Positions 8,908-18,262 of a stretch of 46,462 nucleotides of DNA are shown here, in pieces; position 1 is the first letter of the stretch; each line of letters begins with the position of its first letter. The notes beneath the pieces were generated by a model. That model saw only the letters and a list, made by a program, of their open reading frames with translations, was not told where the DNA came from and did no database searches. A program made the position numbers and the translations under genes. This DNA is from Candidatus Brocadia sp. (lineage in GTDB: Bacteria; Planctomycetota; Brocadiia; Brocadiales; Brocadiaceae). The stretch spans positions 1-46,462 of the forward strand of contig JABWAQ010000014.1 in NCBI GenBank assembly GCA_013360945.1. Reading direction: 5' to 3'.

Positions 8908-9276
8908 ATGAACCAGATGAAAGAAAAATTACAAAAAAGAGCGAGACGACATCGTCGGATTAGACGGAAGGTAGTCGGAACCAGTGAAAGGCCGCGTTTA
9001 AGCGTTTTTAGAAGTTTAAAGCATATTTATTGTCAAATCATTAATGATATCGATGGAAAGACCTTGGCCGCCGCATCAACACAATCTTCAGATGTTTGTT
9101 CAGAGATCGGGTATGGTGGTAACGTGAAGGCTGCAGAGATTGTTGGAAAAAAAATAGCGGAGGCGGCAGTAAAAAAAGGAATTACCAAAGTTGTCTTTGA
9201 TAAAGGTGGCTATAAGTACCACGGAAGGATAAAGGCATTGGCAGAAAGTGCTAGAAAGCACAACTTGAGTTTCTAA
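8908..9276 (+). CDS. rplR: 50S ribosomal protein L18 (uL18)
   Basis: Binds 5S rRNA together with L5. The 122-aa product shows [20 protein letters not shown], the central region [20 protein letters not shown], and the C-terminal [20 protein letters not shown]. Length is standard. Confidence 0.96.
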   Translation: MNQMKEKLQKRARRHRRIRRKVVGTSERPRLSVFRSLKHIYCQIINDIDGKTLAAASTQSSDVCSEIGYGGNVKAAEIVGKKIAEAAVKKGITKVVFDKGGYKYHGRIKALAESARKHNLSF

Positions 9277-9303
9277 AAAGCAGATTATTACAAGGAGATG
9301 CAT

Positions 9304-9789
9304 TTGGCGCGTTTGGAAGAACCTATAAATGTAGAGGAAACAGTAGTAAGGGTTAACCGCTGTACGACGGTAACAAAGGGCGGAAAGTCGATGAGTTTTA
9401 GTGCCCTTGTGGTAGTCGGTGACAAAAAAGGTAGTGTTGGAATCGGGTTTGGTAAAGCACGTGAGGTGCCGAATGCCGTAAGTAAGGCAGTAAAAGAAGC
9501 CAAAAAGCAAATGGTTAAGATTCCATTGAAGAACGATACCATACCGCACACGGTGTGGGGAAGATTTAAGGCTGCAAATATTTTTTTAAAACCGGCATCA
9601 CCCGGAACTGGTATTAAGGCAGGGGCCTCGGCACGGGCCGTACTTGAGTCTGCGGGGATTAAGAATATACTGACAAAATGCTACGGCAAGAAAAATCCGC
9701 TTAATGTGGTTAAGGCGACGTTGATGGGTCTGAAGGCTTTAAAAACAAAGAAAGAGATCGAAGCATTACGGGGAGTAAAGATAGAATGA
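9304..9789 (+). CDS. rpsE: 30S ribosomal protein S5 (uS5)
   Basis: Small-subunit protein involved in decoding fidelity and the mRNA entry channel. I place the start at TTG 9304 rather than ATG 9298: AAGGAG at 9292-9297 directly abuts the ATG but leaves a proper 6-nt spacer to the TTG. The resulting 161-aa protein has the S5 double-stranded RNA-binding block (VVRVNRCTTVTKGGKSMSFS) and VVGDKKGSVGIGFGKAREVP. Its stop overlaps rplO by 4 nt. The rpmD gene, usually next, is missing. Confidence 0.95.
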   Translation: MARLEEPINVEETVVRVNRCTTVTKGGKSMSFSALVVVGDKKGSVGIGFGKAREVPNAVSKAVKEAKKQMVKIPLKNDTIPHTVWGRFKAANIFLKPASPGTGIKAGASARAVLESAGIKNILTKCYGKKNPLNVVKATLMGLKALKTKKEIEALRGVKIE

Positions 9790-10229
9790 ATTTTATGGAT
9801 GTAAAAGCGATACCTTTTTACAGGAAACGTAAGAAGAGGGTTGGACGTGGCAGAGGATCGGGTATGGGTAAAACCTCGGGGAGAGGTGGAAAGGGTGCAA
9901 CGGCGAGGTCCGGGAACGAAACGAAGATACAGTTTGAGGGTGGACAAACCCCGCTTTTCCGGCGATTACCAAAAAGAGGATTTAATAATCCATTTAAAAA
10001 GAGATATGCCATAATCAACATAAAAGACGTCGCACAATTTGAAAAAGGTACAACTGTTGATGCAAACATGTTAAAGGAGAAAGGGATCATTAAAAAAGTT
10101 TTAGATGGTGTAAAAGTGCTTGGGGACGGTGAAATGAAAAATCCTTTGACTGTTATAGCGCATAAATTCAGCAAGGGCGCAATGGAAAAGATTACAGCCG
10201 CTGGGGGGGTAGCAAAAGTTTTATCATGA
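9786..10229 (+). CDS. rplO: 50S ribosomal protein L15 (uL15)
   Basis: Large-subunit assembly protein. The 147-aa product has the glycine/basic N-terminal extension RVGRGRGSGMGKTSGRGGKG, the FEGGQTPLFRRLPKRGF block and a C-terminal globular domain. It overlaps rpsE upstream and secY downstream by 4 nt each (ATGA), so the three are probably translationally coupled. An in-frame ATG at 9795 is an alternative start. Confidence 0.96.
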   Translation: MNFMDVKAIPFYRKRKKRVGRGRGSGMGKTSGRGGKGATARSGNETKIQFEGGQTPLFRRLPKRGFNNPFKKRYAIINIKDVAQFEKGTTVDANMLKEKGIIKKVLDGVKVLGDGEMKNPLTVIAHKFSKGAMEKITAAGGVAKVLS

Positions 10230-11608
10230 TCGAACAATTTGGTAATATTTTTCGAATTCCTGAATTACGCAGGAAGGTGTTGATCACCCTTGGGCTTATA
10301 GCTTTATGTCGTATTGGGGTTTATATTCCCATTCCAGGGATTGATACCACTGTATTGAAATCGTATTTTAATCAATTTACCCAAACAGGTGTTGGACAAC
10401 TCTTGGGGTTGGTGGATATGTTTGCTGGTGGTGCCTTAGCTTCTGGTGCAATCTTTGGCCTGGGGGTTATGCCTTATATTAGTGCTTCCATCATTTTTCA
10501 ACTCTTAGTAGGCGTGGTGCCTTACTTAGAAAGATTACAAAAAGAGGGTGAGGTAGGAAGAAAAAAAATAAATCAATATACCCGGCTTGCAACGGTAGGC
10601 CTATGTCTCTTTCAGGCATTTGTAATGACAAGGACACTGTATACGGTTGAGTTTAACGGGGTGCCTGTCATTCCTGCGTATCTTCAGGGCTTAGGATTTC
10701 AGGCCATGGCAGCGCTTCTCTTGACGACGGGAACGATGATTCTCATGTGGATTGGAGAACAGATTGAGGAACATGGGATTGGAAGCGGGATTTCGATAGT
10801 AATCATGGTTGGTATTATCGACCGTTTGCCTTGGGCCTTCTCACAAGTAATGCAAGATTTTACCTTTTCGGTAACTCCGGCTGAACATCAAATCGGGATT
10901 GTGAAATTAATCGTTCTCTTAGGCATGTTTCTCGCCATTGTTGGTGGAGTTGTTTATATTACGCAGGGGCAAAGACGCATACCGGTGCAACAGGCAAAAC
11001 ACACGCGAGGAAGAAAGGTCTATGGTGGTCAAAGGCATTTTTTACCCCTCCGTGTGAATCAAGCAGGTGTAATGCCTATTATATTTGCGCAGTCACTATT
11101 AATCTTTCCGGCTGCTATTATGCAGGGCATTCAGGTTAGGTTGGAACCGGGTAGTTTTGGATACTGGATTGCATCACGTCTATCCGAGATTTTGCAGGGT
11201 GGTGTGATTTATGTTATACTTTATATCATACTGATAACGTTTTTTTGCTATTTCTGGACCGCGATACAGTTTAATCCTAAAGAGATGTCAAATAACATGA
11301 AAGATTATGGTAGTTTTATTCCGGGAATTAGGCCGGGTCACAGGACGGCTGAATACCTAGAAGGTATTATGGGCAAAATTACGTTAGCCGGTGCGGCTTT
11401 TCTGGCTCTGATTGCTATTTTACCGAAACTTGTTGCGGGTGGCTTTGAACTTAACCGTGCGATAGCCGGTTTCTACGGCGGGACGGGGTTGCTTATTATC
11501 GTAGGTGTGGCGCTTGATATGGTTCAAAGAATAGAATCACATATGATTATGAGGCAATATAGCGGCTTTTTAAGCGGTGGTAGCCGAATCAGGGGAAGAA
11601 TGGGATGA
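10226..11608 (+). CDS. secY: Preprotein translocase subunit SecY
   Basis: Channel subunit of the SecYEG inner-membrane translocon. The 460-aa product has about ten hydrophobic segments, the N-terminal RVGVYIPIPGID-like block (seen as RIGVYIPIPGID), and cytoplasmic loop motifs such as GQRRIPVQQAK and the C-terminal RGRMG. Start ATG 10226 overlaps rplO by 4 nt and its stop overlaps adk by 4 nt. Its place after rplO is canonical for the spc cluster. Confidence 0.98.
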   Translation: MIEQFGNIFRIPELRRKVLITLGLIALCRIGVYIPIPGIDTTVLKSYFNQFTQTGVGQLLGLVDMFAGGALASGAIFGLGVMPYISASIIFQLLVGVVPYLERLQKEGEVGRKKINQYTRLATVGLCLFQAFVMTRTLYTVEFNGVPVIPAYLQGLGFQAMAALLLTTGTMILMWIGEQIEEHGIGSGISIVIMVGIIDRLPWAFSQVMQDFTFSVTPAEHQIGIVKLIVLLGMFLAIVGGVVYITQGQRRIPVQQAKHTRGRKVYGGQRHFLPLRVNQAGVMPIIFAQSLLIFPAAIMQGIQVRLEPGSFGYWIASRLSEILQGGVIYVILYIILITFFCYFWTAIQFNPKEMSNNMKDYGSFIPGIRPGHRTAEYLEGIMGKITLAGAAFLALIAILPKLVAGGFELNRAIAGFYGGTGLLIIVGVALDMVQRIESHMIMRQYSGFLSGGSRIRGRMG

Positions 11609-12288
11609 GGATTGTGTTTCTTGGACCGCCAGGAGCAGGCAAAGGTACACAGGCTGAAACCATTAGCAAGGAGAAAAACTTATCACACATATCTTCTGGA
11701 AATTTGTTAAGGGAAGCAGTTGAGACCGGTACAGAGACTGGTATAAAGGCGCGGGATTATATAGAAAAAGGACTCTTGGTGCCGGATCAGATAGTTGTTG
11801 ATATCATTAAAGAACGAATCTTAAAAGATGATTGCAAGGAAGGGTTTATTTTAGATGGATTCCCACGGACGCTTTCTCAAGCAAAAGTATTAGATGAGAT
11901 GTTAAAAAAGCTTGGGAATAAATTGGATTTGGTATTCTATTTTGCCGTATCTAAAGAAAGTGTGGTTCTCAGGTTATCGGGGAGGCGGATTTGTAGTATT
12001 TGTGGGGCAAATTATCATGTAAAATACGTGCCATCTTCGAAAGATGGAATTTGCGATAAATGTGGAGGTAAGTTGTATCAGCGCGCTGATGATAAATTGG
12101 AAACCGTCCTGGAAAGAATGAGGGTTTACCATGAACAAACGGAAGACTTGATTGAGTATTATAGAAAGAACGATATTTTGAAAGAGATTGTATCTGACGC
12201 GAATATAGAAACAATAACCAAAAACATATTGGATATTATCAAGTCTAACTTAAAATATAAACCCTTGATTAGTTTCGGAGTAATCTGA
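11605..12288 (+). CDS. adk: Adenylate kinase, zinc-type lid
   Basis: Cytoplasmic enzyme interconverting ATP plus AMP and two ADP. The 227-aa long-form protein has the P-loop GPPGAGKGT at 7-15, the AMP-site GFPRTLSQA block, and a LID with CSIC and CDKC pairs, so the lid is the zinc-binding type. The Arg-rich RADDKLETVLERMRVY segment is intact. Start overlaps the secY stop (ATGA). The adk stop lies one base before the TTG of map. The C-terminal tail after ILDIIKSN is slightly longer than usual and carries the map ribosome binding site. Confidence 0.97.
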   Translation: MRIVFLGPPGAGKGTQAETISKEKNLSHISSGNLLREAVETGTETGIKARDYIEKGLLVPDQIVVDIIKERILKDDCKEGFILDGFPRTLSQAKVLDEMLKKLGNKLDLVFYFAVSKESVVLRLSGRRICSICGANYHVKYVPSSKDGICDKCGGKLYQRADDKLETVLERMRVYHEQTEDLIEYYRKNDILKEIVSDANIETITKNILDIIKSNLKYKPLISFGVI

Positions 12289-12289
12289 G

Positions 12290-13042
12290 TTGATCGTTCG
12301 TAAATCACCCCGGGAAATAGAAATCATGAGGGTGGCAGGGAAAATTACGGCAAATGCGCTAAGATTAGCCAAAGAAATTGCAAAAAATGATGTAACGACG
12401 GATTATTTAAACACAGAGCTGGAAAAGTATATTATAAGCCAGGGTGGGATACCAATATTTAAAGGATACAGAGGATTTCCGAAAAGCATATGTACATCAA
12501 TAAATGAAGAAGTTGTTCATGGTATACCCGGGAACAGAAGGTTAAAAAATGGAGATATCCTCAGCATAGACGTCGGAGTAGGTTATCGAAAATACGTAGC
12601 AGACGCGGCATTGACGATACCAATTGGCGAAATTTCGGCAGGGGCCAGGAGGCTCATAGATGTTTGTGAAAAATCGCTCTATTTGGCAATTAATGCTATA
12701 AAATCGAATGAAAAACTCTCTCTGATTTCAAGAACGATACAGGAATATGTCGAAAAAAATGGTTATTCTGTTATACGGAATTACACCGGCCATGGAATTG
12801 GGAGATGCATGCACGAAGATCCACAAGTACCAAATTTTGTAAGTAAATCTTTATTAGCGGCAGACGAAATTTTGATGCAGGGAGTAACGATAGCGATAGA
12901 GCCCATGATATGTATGGGTAAGTGTGACACTGCGGTGTTAAATAATAAATGGACGGTTGTAACTAAGGATAAAAAATTATCTGCGCATTTTGAGCATACT
13001 GTCGTGGTTACCGAAGACGGGGCAGATATATTGACACAGTAA
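12290..13042 (+). CDS. map: Methionine aminopeptidase type I
   Basis: Removes initiator Met from nascent proteins. The 250-aa product carries all five metal ligands: D94 (SIDVG), D105 (VADAA), H168 (TGHGIG), E204 (AIEPM) and E235 (FEHTVVV). Start is TTG 12290, one base after the adk stop, with CGGAG at 12276-12280 inside adk. Clustering of secY-adk-map is a common spc/alpha arrangement. Confidence 0.97.
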   Translation: MIVRKSPREIEIMRVAGKITANALRLAKEIAKNDVTTDYLNTELEKYIISQGGIPIFKGYRGFPKSICTSINEEVVHGIPGNRRLKNGDILSIDVGVGYRKYVADAALTIPIGEISAGARRLIDVCEKSLYLAINAIKSNEKLSLISRTIQEYVEKNGYSVIRNYTGHGIGRCMHEDPQVPNFVSKSLLAADEILMQGVTIAIEPMICMGKCDTAVLNNKWTVVTKDKKLSAHFEHTVVVTEDGADILTQ

Positions 13043-13069
13043 AAGACCTTTTTGTTTCTATAATAAAAT

Positions 13070-13288
13070 ATGCCAAAAGAAGAGCCAATTCGGGTAGAAG
13101 CTACTGTAAAAGAAGCGCTTCCCAATGCAATGTTTTGGGTGGAATTGCAGAATGGCCACAAGGTGCTTGCACATGTTTCTGGAAAGATGCGGATGCATTT
13201 TATCAAGATATTGCCAGGCGACAAAGTGACTATTGAAATGTCACCATATGATCTTGATAAAGGGAGAATCATTTATAGGCAGGTTTAG
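13070..13288 (+). CDS. infA: Translation initiation factor IF-1
   Basis: OB-fold factor that blocks the 30S A site during initiation. The 72-aa product matches the family along its length: [20 protein letters not shown], then [20 protein letters not shown] and [13 protein letters not shown]. Position between map and rpmJ is canonical. ATG 13070 has only a weak upstream purine stretch. Confidence 0.97.
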   Translation: MPKEEPIRVEATVKEALPNAMFWVELQNGHKVLAHVSGKMRMHFIKILPGDKVTIEMSPYDLDKGRIIYRQV

Positions 13289-13329
13289 TGTTAACCAAAG
13301 ATTGAATATTCTTGTTAGGATGACAAAAT

Positions 13330-13443
13330 ATGAAGGTCAAGGCTTCTGTAAAGCGAATTTGTGAAAACTGCAAGATTGTAAGAAGAAAAAATATTATTCG
13401 GGTAATTTGCCTAAATCCTCGTCATAAACAAAGGCAAGGGTAG
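13330..13443 (+). CDS. rpmJ: 50S ribosomal protein L36, zinc type (bL36)
   Basis: A 37-residue protein. It begins [20 protein letters not shown] and continues through [16 protein letters not shown]. The zinc ligands C11, C14, C27 and H32 are all present, so it is the C+ form. It sits between infA and rpsM exactly as expected. Confidence 0.96.
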   Translation: MKVKASVKRICENCKIVRRKNIIRVICLNPRHKQRQG

Positions 13444-13484
13444 CATCCAGGTTTTATTTAGAAAATTGAGAAAGGAATAGATAG

Positions 13485-13868
13485 ATGCCAAGAATTGCTG
13501 GAATTGACATTCCTGCAGATAAAAGAATCGTTGTAGCGCTCACATATGTTTATGGAATTGGAAAGGCTTTGTCTGGGAAGATATTGAAAGATGTGAATAT
13601 CGATGAAAATATACGCGCAAAGGACATTCATGATGACCAATTGAGCATGTTGGGCGCGTACATAGAAAAAAATTTTCCTATTGAAGGCCAGTTACGTAGA
13701 CAGGAGATGCAAAATATTGCGCGCATGAAAAGCATCAACTGTTACCGCGGAATACGACATAAGGTAGGTTTACCGGTGCGGGGCCAAAGGACTAAGACAA
13801 ATGCACGTACAAGAAAAGGTCGCAAGAAGACGGTAGCTGGTAAGAAGAGCGTAAAAGAATTAGGCTAG
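13485..13868 (+). CDS. rpsM: 30S ribosomal protein S13 (uS13)
   Basis: Head protein that contacts P-site tRNA and S19. The 127-aa product begins MPRIAGIDIPADKRIVVALT, has the helix-two-turn-helix region and the C-terminal basic tail RGIRHKVGLPVRGQRTKTNA followed by RTRKGRKKT. AGGAATAGATAG precedes ATG 13485. The usual next gene, rpsK, is displaced by an inserted methyltransferase-like gene. Confidence 0.97.
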   Translation: MPRIAGIDIPADKRIVVALTYVYGIGKALSGKILKDVNIDENIRAKDIHDDQLSMLGAYIEKNFPIEGQLRRQEMQNIARMKSINCYRGIRHKVGLPVRGQRTKTNARTRKGRKKTVAGKKSVKELG

Positions 13869-13921
13869 TACGAAGCCGTCTTGTTCTCCTGATCGAAATA
13901 GACGATACCGCCGGAAATCGC

Positions 13922-14758
13922 ATGAAAAACAAAGAAACAATAGGGGAAATATTAAAATCTGACAAGGAGTTGTTACGGAATCTCAAATTAGACATCGATC
14001 AATCCGGGGAAGAAAGGGAAGTAAAGAAATTCAATGAGGTGATAGGATTTTGTGAACAGGTTCTGCGGATTGCTGAAGCTTATCCACGAAAGAAAGAGCT
14101 TGTATTTCTCGATTGTTCTTGTGGTAAGTCATATTTGTCGTTTGCCTTAAATTATATCTTTTCAAAGCGACTTACTGTTGAAACTTTTTTTTATGGTGTA
14201 GACACCAATCAAATACTGATAGAGAAGTGCGAACAAATCAGAGAGAGTCTCGGTTTTAGAAATATGCAATTCATTGCTGGAAGGATTATTGATGTTCAGC
14301 CAGAGAAGCCCGTTGATATGGTGGTTGCATTACATGCTTGTGACATTGCCACAGACGAGACAATCGCCAAAGGAATTAAACTGGGAGCAAAATATATAAT
14401 TGTCGTTCCGTGTTGTGAGAACCAGATACGGGGCCGGCTGAAAACGGGGCATCCGTTGGTTGACTTGACTGATTTTGGGCTTTTACGATATCGTTTTGCA
14501 GACATTTTAACGGAAGCCTTAAGGTCGCAATTTCTTACCGGCGCTGGTTACCATGTGAAACTTACTGAGGTGACATCTCCTAAATTTACTCCTAAAAATT
14601 TAATGATTATAGCGAGAAGAAAAAAAGAAAACAAAAAGTATTCAATGGATAAATATAAAAAACTGGACAAAATGTTTAATGCGGAATTCGTTTTAAAAAA
14701 TTACTTTGACGAGTGTGAGCTCGATCGAAGTAATTACCTCAGTTTAGCAAACAGTTAA
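13922..14758 (+). CDS. Class I SAM methyltransferase-like protein (METTL25/Methyltransf_32 type), inside ribosomal operon
   Basis: A 278-aa protein resembling the SAM-dependent methyltransferase family that includes eukaryotic METTL25/RRNAD1 and GSTCD C-terminal domains. Motif I appears as FLDCSCGKSYLSFAL at about 62-76. It is followed by a Rossmann-like YGVDTN, then the family-typical VALHACDIATDETIAKGIKL at about 135-154 and IIVVPCCENQ at 159-168. The motif-I glycines are altered (DCSCGKS rather than DxGxGxG), which is normal for this subfamily. No SD-quality ribosome binding site is obvious, only CCGGAAAT. It lies between rpsM and rpsK on the same strand, so it is cotranscribed with ribosomal and RNA polymerase genes. 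The substrate is unknown; a ribosomal component or rRNA is only an inference from context. Confidence 0.8.
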   Translation: MKNKETIGEILKSDKELLRNLKLDIDQSGEEREVKKFNEVIGFCEQVLRIAEAYPRKKELVFLDCSCGKSYLSFALNYIFSKRLTVETFFYGVDTNQILIEKCEQIRESLGFRNMQFIAGRIIDVQPEKPVDMVVALHACDIATDETIAKGIKLGAKYIIVVPCCENQIRGRLKTGHPLVDLTDFGLLRYRFADILTEALRSQFLTGAGYHVKLTEVTSPKFTPKNLMIIARRKKENKKYSMDKYKKLDKMFNAEFVLKNYFDECELDRSNYLSLANS

Positions 14759-14794
14759 AGAAATTCTTTTTTAGTTTGAGGATAAAAAATAATT

Positions 14795-15175
14795 ATGTCA
14801 AGCGCAGGTAAGAAAAAAGTGCGGCGTAATGTTACACGAGCAATCGCAAATGTTAAGGCTACTTTTAATAATACGTATGTGACGATTGCAGATGTCAACG
14901 GTGAGACAATATGTTGGGCAAGTGCGGGTACCGTTGGTTTTAAGGGATCGCGTAAAAGCACCCCTTTTGCTGCTCAAAAGACTGCATCAAGTGCGGCAGA
15001 GAAGGCTCAAAAGTTTGGGATTCAGGAAATTGAAATCAGGGTGAAGGGCCCAGGCCCTGGCCGCGAATCAGCAATTACAGCGCTTCAAGCCGCAGGTCTC
15101 AGTGTGAAAGCAATTGAAGATGTAACGCCGCTTCCCCATAATGGTTGCCGGCCTAGAAAAAAACGAAGGGTATAA
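14795..15175 (+). CDS. rpsK: 30S ribosomal protein S11 (uS11)
   Basis: Platform protein near the E site. The 126-aa product has [20 protein letters not shown] and the diagnostic [20 protein letters not shown], ending [19 protein letters not shown] lies upstream of ATG 14795. It is separated from its usual partner rpsM by the methyltransferase-like gene. Confidence 0.97.
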   Translation: MSSAGKKKVRRNVTRAIANVKATFNNTYVTIADVNGETICWASAGTVGFKGSRKSTPFAAQKTASSAAEKAQKFGIQEIEIRVKGPGPGRESAITALQAAGLSVKAIEDVTPLPHNGCRPRKKRRV

Positions 15176-15210
15176 ATAAGTTTTGAAATGAAGTTCAGGA
15201 AAGGAATTAC

Positions 15211-15837
15211 ATGGCGAGATATATAGGTCCACAATGCAGATTGTGCAGACGGGAGGGTGAAAAACTATTCCTTAAAGGAATGAGGTGCGACACGGTAAAA
15301 TGTGCAATTACCAAACGGAAATATCCTCCGGGACAGTTTACATGGGGCAGGGGTAAACTATCAAAATACGGCATCCAATTTAGAGAAAAACAAAAAGTAA
15401 AGCGTTTTTACGGGATTTTGGAAAGACAATTTCAGAATTATTTTGGAAGGGCAGAAAGGCAAAAAGGAAATACAGGAGAAAATCTTTTAAACATGTTGGA
15501 GAGAAGGCTGGATAATGTTGTTTATCTGCTTACTTTCGCAGCTTCCAGAAAGAGTGCCCGACAACTCATTCTGCATGGACATATAACAGTAAACAACAAG
15601 AAGGTAGATATTGCTTCCTACCTTATAAAGGTTGGTGATGTTGTAAAACCGAAGAATAATGAAATAAGCCAAAACATAGTAAAGGCAAACATCGAATTAG
15701 TAAAAGGTCGGAATATTCCTGCTTGGATACAATTTAGAACTGACGCACTGGAAGGGGTGGTAACACAACTCCCTACAAGGGAAGATAGTTCGGTTCCTGT
15801 TCAAGAACAGTTAATTGTTGAACTGTGTTCTAAATAA
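15211..15837 (+). CDS. rpsD: 30S ribosomal protein S4, zinc type (uS4)
   Basis: Primary 16S rRNA binder. In E. coli it also represses the alpha operon. The 208-aa product has an N-terminal zinc-knuckle-like pattern (CRLCRREG with later C26 and C31), the S4 RNA-binding domain block RRLDNVVYLLTFAASRKSAR, and HGHITVNNKKVDIASYLIKV. AGGAAAGGAATT precedes the ATG. It is followed by a 158-nt gap before rpoA. Confidence 0.97.
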   Translation: MARYIGPQCRLCRREGEKLFLKGMRCDTVKCAITKRKYPPGQFTWGRGKLSKYGIQFREKQKVKRFYGILERQFQNYFGRAERQKGNTGENLLNMLERRLDNVVYLLTFAASRKSARQLILHGHITVNNKKVDIASYLIKVGDVVKPKNNEISQNIVKANIELVKGRNIPAWIQFRTDALEGVVTQLPTREDSSVPVQEQLIVELCSK

Positions 15838-15995
15838 GATATTTGGTCTGTTCAATTCATTCCACAATTGTAATACCAGCAAATGTTTTTACAGAGCCTC
15901 ACAGATTTTTGTTTTTCTTATTAGATACTAGTATTTATAGCCAAACAGTTTAATTTACTTTAAAATCCCTTATTAACCGGATTAGGGGGAAAAAT

Positions 15996-17012
15996 ATGCG
16001 AATAAGGTGGAGAGGTCTTGAGCTTCCCGTCCGCGTGGATGTGGAAAAAGAGACTTTGACCGATACATATGGAAAGTTTATAGCTGCTCCTTTTGAACGT
16101 GGCTTTGGACATTCTATAGGCAATAGTTTTCGGAGGATTTTGCTTTCTTCGTTGGAAGGAAGTGCGGTAGTATCCGTTAAAATAAATGGCGTAAGTCACG
16201 AATTTACCAGTATTCCCGGCGTTGTGGAAGATGTGACAGATATCATATTGAACATCAAAAATCTTGTTGTGAAATTACACACTGATCAGCCGAAGGTGAT
16301 AAAAATTGAAACAAACAAGAAAGGTGAGATAAAAGCAAAAGATATTGTATCAGATACTGGCGTGGAGATCATAAATGAAGATTTGCACATTGCAACACTC
16401 TCCGAGGACATAAATTTTAGTGTAGAGATGGAAGTGCGAAAAGGTCGCGGATATATGACAGCGGAAGAAAACGAGCCAGATGAACAGGAATTTGGGTTAA
16501 TTATGGTGGATGCTTTATTTTCCCCTATTAGAAACATTCGTTATACCGTTGAAGAAACACGTGTTGGCAGGCGTACAAATTATGATAAACTTGTTATGGA
16601 AATATTTACCAATAGTGTAGTTTCCCCTGAGATGGCACTGGTTGAAGCAGCAAAAATTATGAGAAAACATTTGAATCCGTTTGTACAATATTTTGAGATT
16701 GGCCGGGAATTGCAACAAGTGGAAAAAAGAATGGGAATTGAGTCTGTTTCAGAGATATCCGAGGAAGAGCTTAATAAAAAGTTAAGTATGCCTATAACAG
16801 AGTTGGATTTATCAGTAAGGGCATCCAATTGCCTTGAGATATCGGGTATTGTGGCGGTAGGGGACCTTGTTGCAAAGTCAGAAGAACAACTGTTAGAGAT
16901 AAAAAATTTTGGCAAAACTACACTAAAAGAAGTAAAGACAAAATTGTCACAATTGAATTTAACAATCGGAATGCCTGTGACGGTTAATCAAATGGAAAAA
17001 GGGAAAGGATAG
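15996..17012 (+). CDS. rpoA: RNA polymerase alpha subunit
   Basis: Assembles beta and beta' via its N-terminal domain and contacts UP elements and activators via its C-terminal domain. The 338-aa product has the NTD blocks [40 protein letters not shown] and [18 protein letters not shown], and a CTD near 240-320 with [32 protein letters not shown] is a strong ribosome binding site for ATG 15996. The 158-nt gap upstream is larger than others in the cluster and could hold a secondary promoter, though I see no convincing boxes. Confidence 0.98.
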   Translation: MRIRWRGLELPVRVDVEKETLTDTYGKFIAAPFERGFGHSIGNSFRRILLSSLEGSAVVSVKINGVSHEFTSIPGVVEDVTDIILNIKNLVVKLHTDQPKVIKIETNKKGEIKAKDIVSDTGVEIINEDLHIATLSEDINFSVEMEVRKGRGYMTAEENEPDEQEFGLIMVDALFSPIRNIRYTVEETRVGRRTNYDKLVMEIFTNSVVSPEMALVEAAKIMRKHLNPFVQYFEIGRELQQVEKRMGIESVSEISEEELNKKLSMPITELDLSVRASNCLEISGIVAVGDLVAKSEEQLLEIKNFGKTTLKEVKTKLSQLNLTIGMPVTVNQMEKGKG

Positions 17013-17016
17013 TTTC

Positions 17017-17577
17017 ATGAGACACAGAATGAGAGGGAGGCATTTATCCAGGACTGCCGCGCATAGAAAGGCATTGAGGCAGAATATTACCAATAACCTG
17101 TTTACCTACGGAAGAATTATTACAACGCTTGAAAAGGCAAAAGAGACGAGATCCTTTGCTGAAAAGATAATTACCCTTGCCAAGAAAGGGTTGTTAAAAA
17201 AGGACAGTGATAAGCCTGGTTATGTGCATTGTTATCGCCAGGCGCTTTCAAGATTGAGAAGTGCCGATGTTGTAAAGAAGTTGTTTGGAGAAGGACAGTG
17301 GCGTGAAACAGGTGGTCTTGCCCAAAGGTATATGAACAGGAATGGCGGATATACAAGAATATTAAAACTGTCGGGGACCAGGTTAGGAGTTTTGTCGGGT
17401 AGTAACGTGGGGAAAATTCCGAAACTTGAATATAAAATGGAAGGTAGGGATAGAAAATTACGGTTACTGGGGAGGCGACTCAACGATAATGCATCTCGTG
17501 TAATTTTTGAGTTAGTCGAGGGTGCGGTTGAAATGCAACCCGCTGAGGAAGTGAAGCCGAAAGTCGTCACAGCTTAG
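17017..17577 (+). CDS. rplQ: 50S ribosomal protein L17 (bL17) with C-terminal extension
   Basis: Large-subunit protein near the tunnel exit. The 186-aa product starts [20 protein letters not shown], with [20 protein letters not shown] and the [20 protein letters not shown] block. It exceeds the usual 115-130 residues because of a C-terminal extension (after about residue 130) rich in basic and then acidic residues. Start is 4 nt after rpoA. It is the last gene of the cluster and is followed by a strong terminator. Confidence 0.96.
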   Translation: MRHRMRGRHLSRTAAHRKALRQNITNNLFTYGRIITTLEKAKETRSFAEKIITLAKKGLLKKDSDKPGYVHCYRQALSRLRSADVVKKLFGEGQWRETGGLAQRYMNRNGGYTRILKLSGTRLGVLSGSNVGKIPKLEYKMEGRDRKLRLLGRRLNDNASRVIFELVEGAVEMQPAEEVKPKVVTA

Positions 17578-17621
17578 TTGAGAAGTATTCAACCAAATCC
17601 TTAACAGATGAAAAGTATCTT

Positions 17622-17657
17622 ACCCTTCTACTATTTGCTTAGTAGAAGGGTTTTTTG
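17622..17657 (+). terminator. Intrinsic terminator of the ribosomal superoperon
   Basis: A perfect 12-bp stem (17622-17633 with 17640-17651) closes a 6-nt loop and runs into six T residues at 17651-17656. It lies 44 nt after the rplQ stop, as expected for the end of the alpha cluster. The T-tract ends only 6 nt before the maf start codon, and the stem's GAAGGG could double as maf's ribosome binding site. Confidence 0.9.
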
Positions 17658-17662
17658 TTAAA

Positions 17663-18262
17663 ATGAAACATATTCTTAAGAAACGTTTTGTACTAGCTTC
17701 ACATTCACCAGGACGGATTGCCTTGTTAAAAATGTTAGGGTATCGTTTCGATATTATCCCGCACAGTATAGAAGAACGTTTTCCGGGCAACGCTCTACCG
17801 GAGGAGTTAGTCCAAAACCTCGCCTTCTTAAAAGCAACTGATGTTGCTGGAAGAGTGGACAGCGCCATAATTATCGGTGCAGATACAATTGTTTTGCATA
17901 ACAAAAGCATACTGGGTAAACCCAAAGATATTCAAGATGCAAAAAGAATCCTGTCTTTACTGAGCAATTCAGAACACGATATTATTTCTGGTGTATGCAT
18001 GATGGATATGCCTTCAAAAAAGAAATTATTGCGAATCGGTCGCACTCGTATTAAAATGAAACGTATATCCGAAGATGAAATTGAGATATACGTTAGGTCA
18101 GGTGAACCTATGGATAAAGCCGGCGCGTATGCCGTTCAGGGGGAAGGGAAAAAATTTATTGAAAAGATAGAGGGTAGCTATTCAAACGCAGTTGGTTTGC
18201 CGCTGGAAATAGTTCAGGAAATGTTAAACAATTTTATGGATAGAAATAATTCAAATGCCTAG
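17663..18262 (+). CDS. maf: Maf-family nucleotide pyrophosphatase
   Basis: Hydrolyses non-canonical or modified nucleoside triphosphates to monophosphates. The 199-aa product shows FVLASHSPGRIALLKMLGY (the family motif is SPRR, here SPGR), the acidic IIGADTIV and LGKPKD motifs, and the C-terminal DKAGAYAVQGEGKKFIEKIE then GSYSNAVGLPLE. The start lies immediately after the ribosomal terminator T-tract. No other ribosome binding site is visible except GAAGGG in the terminator stem. It overlaps the phosphatase gene by 8 nt. Confidence 0.93.
   Translation: MKHILKKRFVLASHSPGRIALLKMLGYRFDIIPHSIEERFPGNALPEELVQNLAFLKATDVAGRVDSAIIIGADTIVLHNKSILGKPKDIQDAKRILSLLSNSEHDIISGVCMMDMPSKKKLLRIGRTRIKMKRISEDEIEIYVRSGEPMDKAGAYAVQGEGKKFIEKIEGSYSNAVGLPLEIVQEMLNNFMDRNNSNA

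Noticed and set aside
15838..15995. Promoter before rpoA
   Set aside because: TTGTTT at 15909 with TATTTA 17 nt on is too far from consensus at the -10 to report as a feature.
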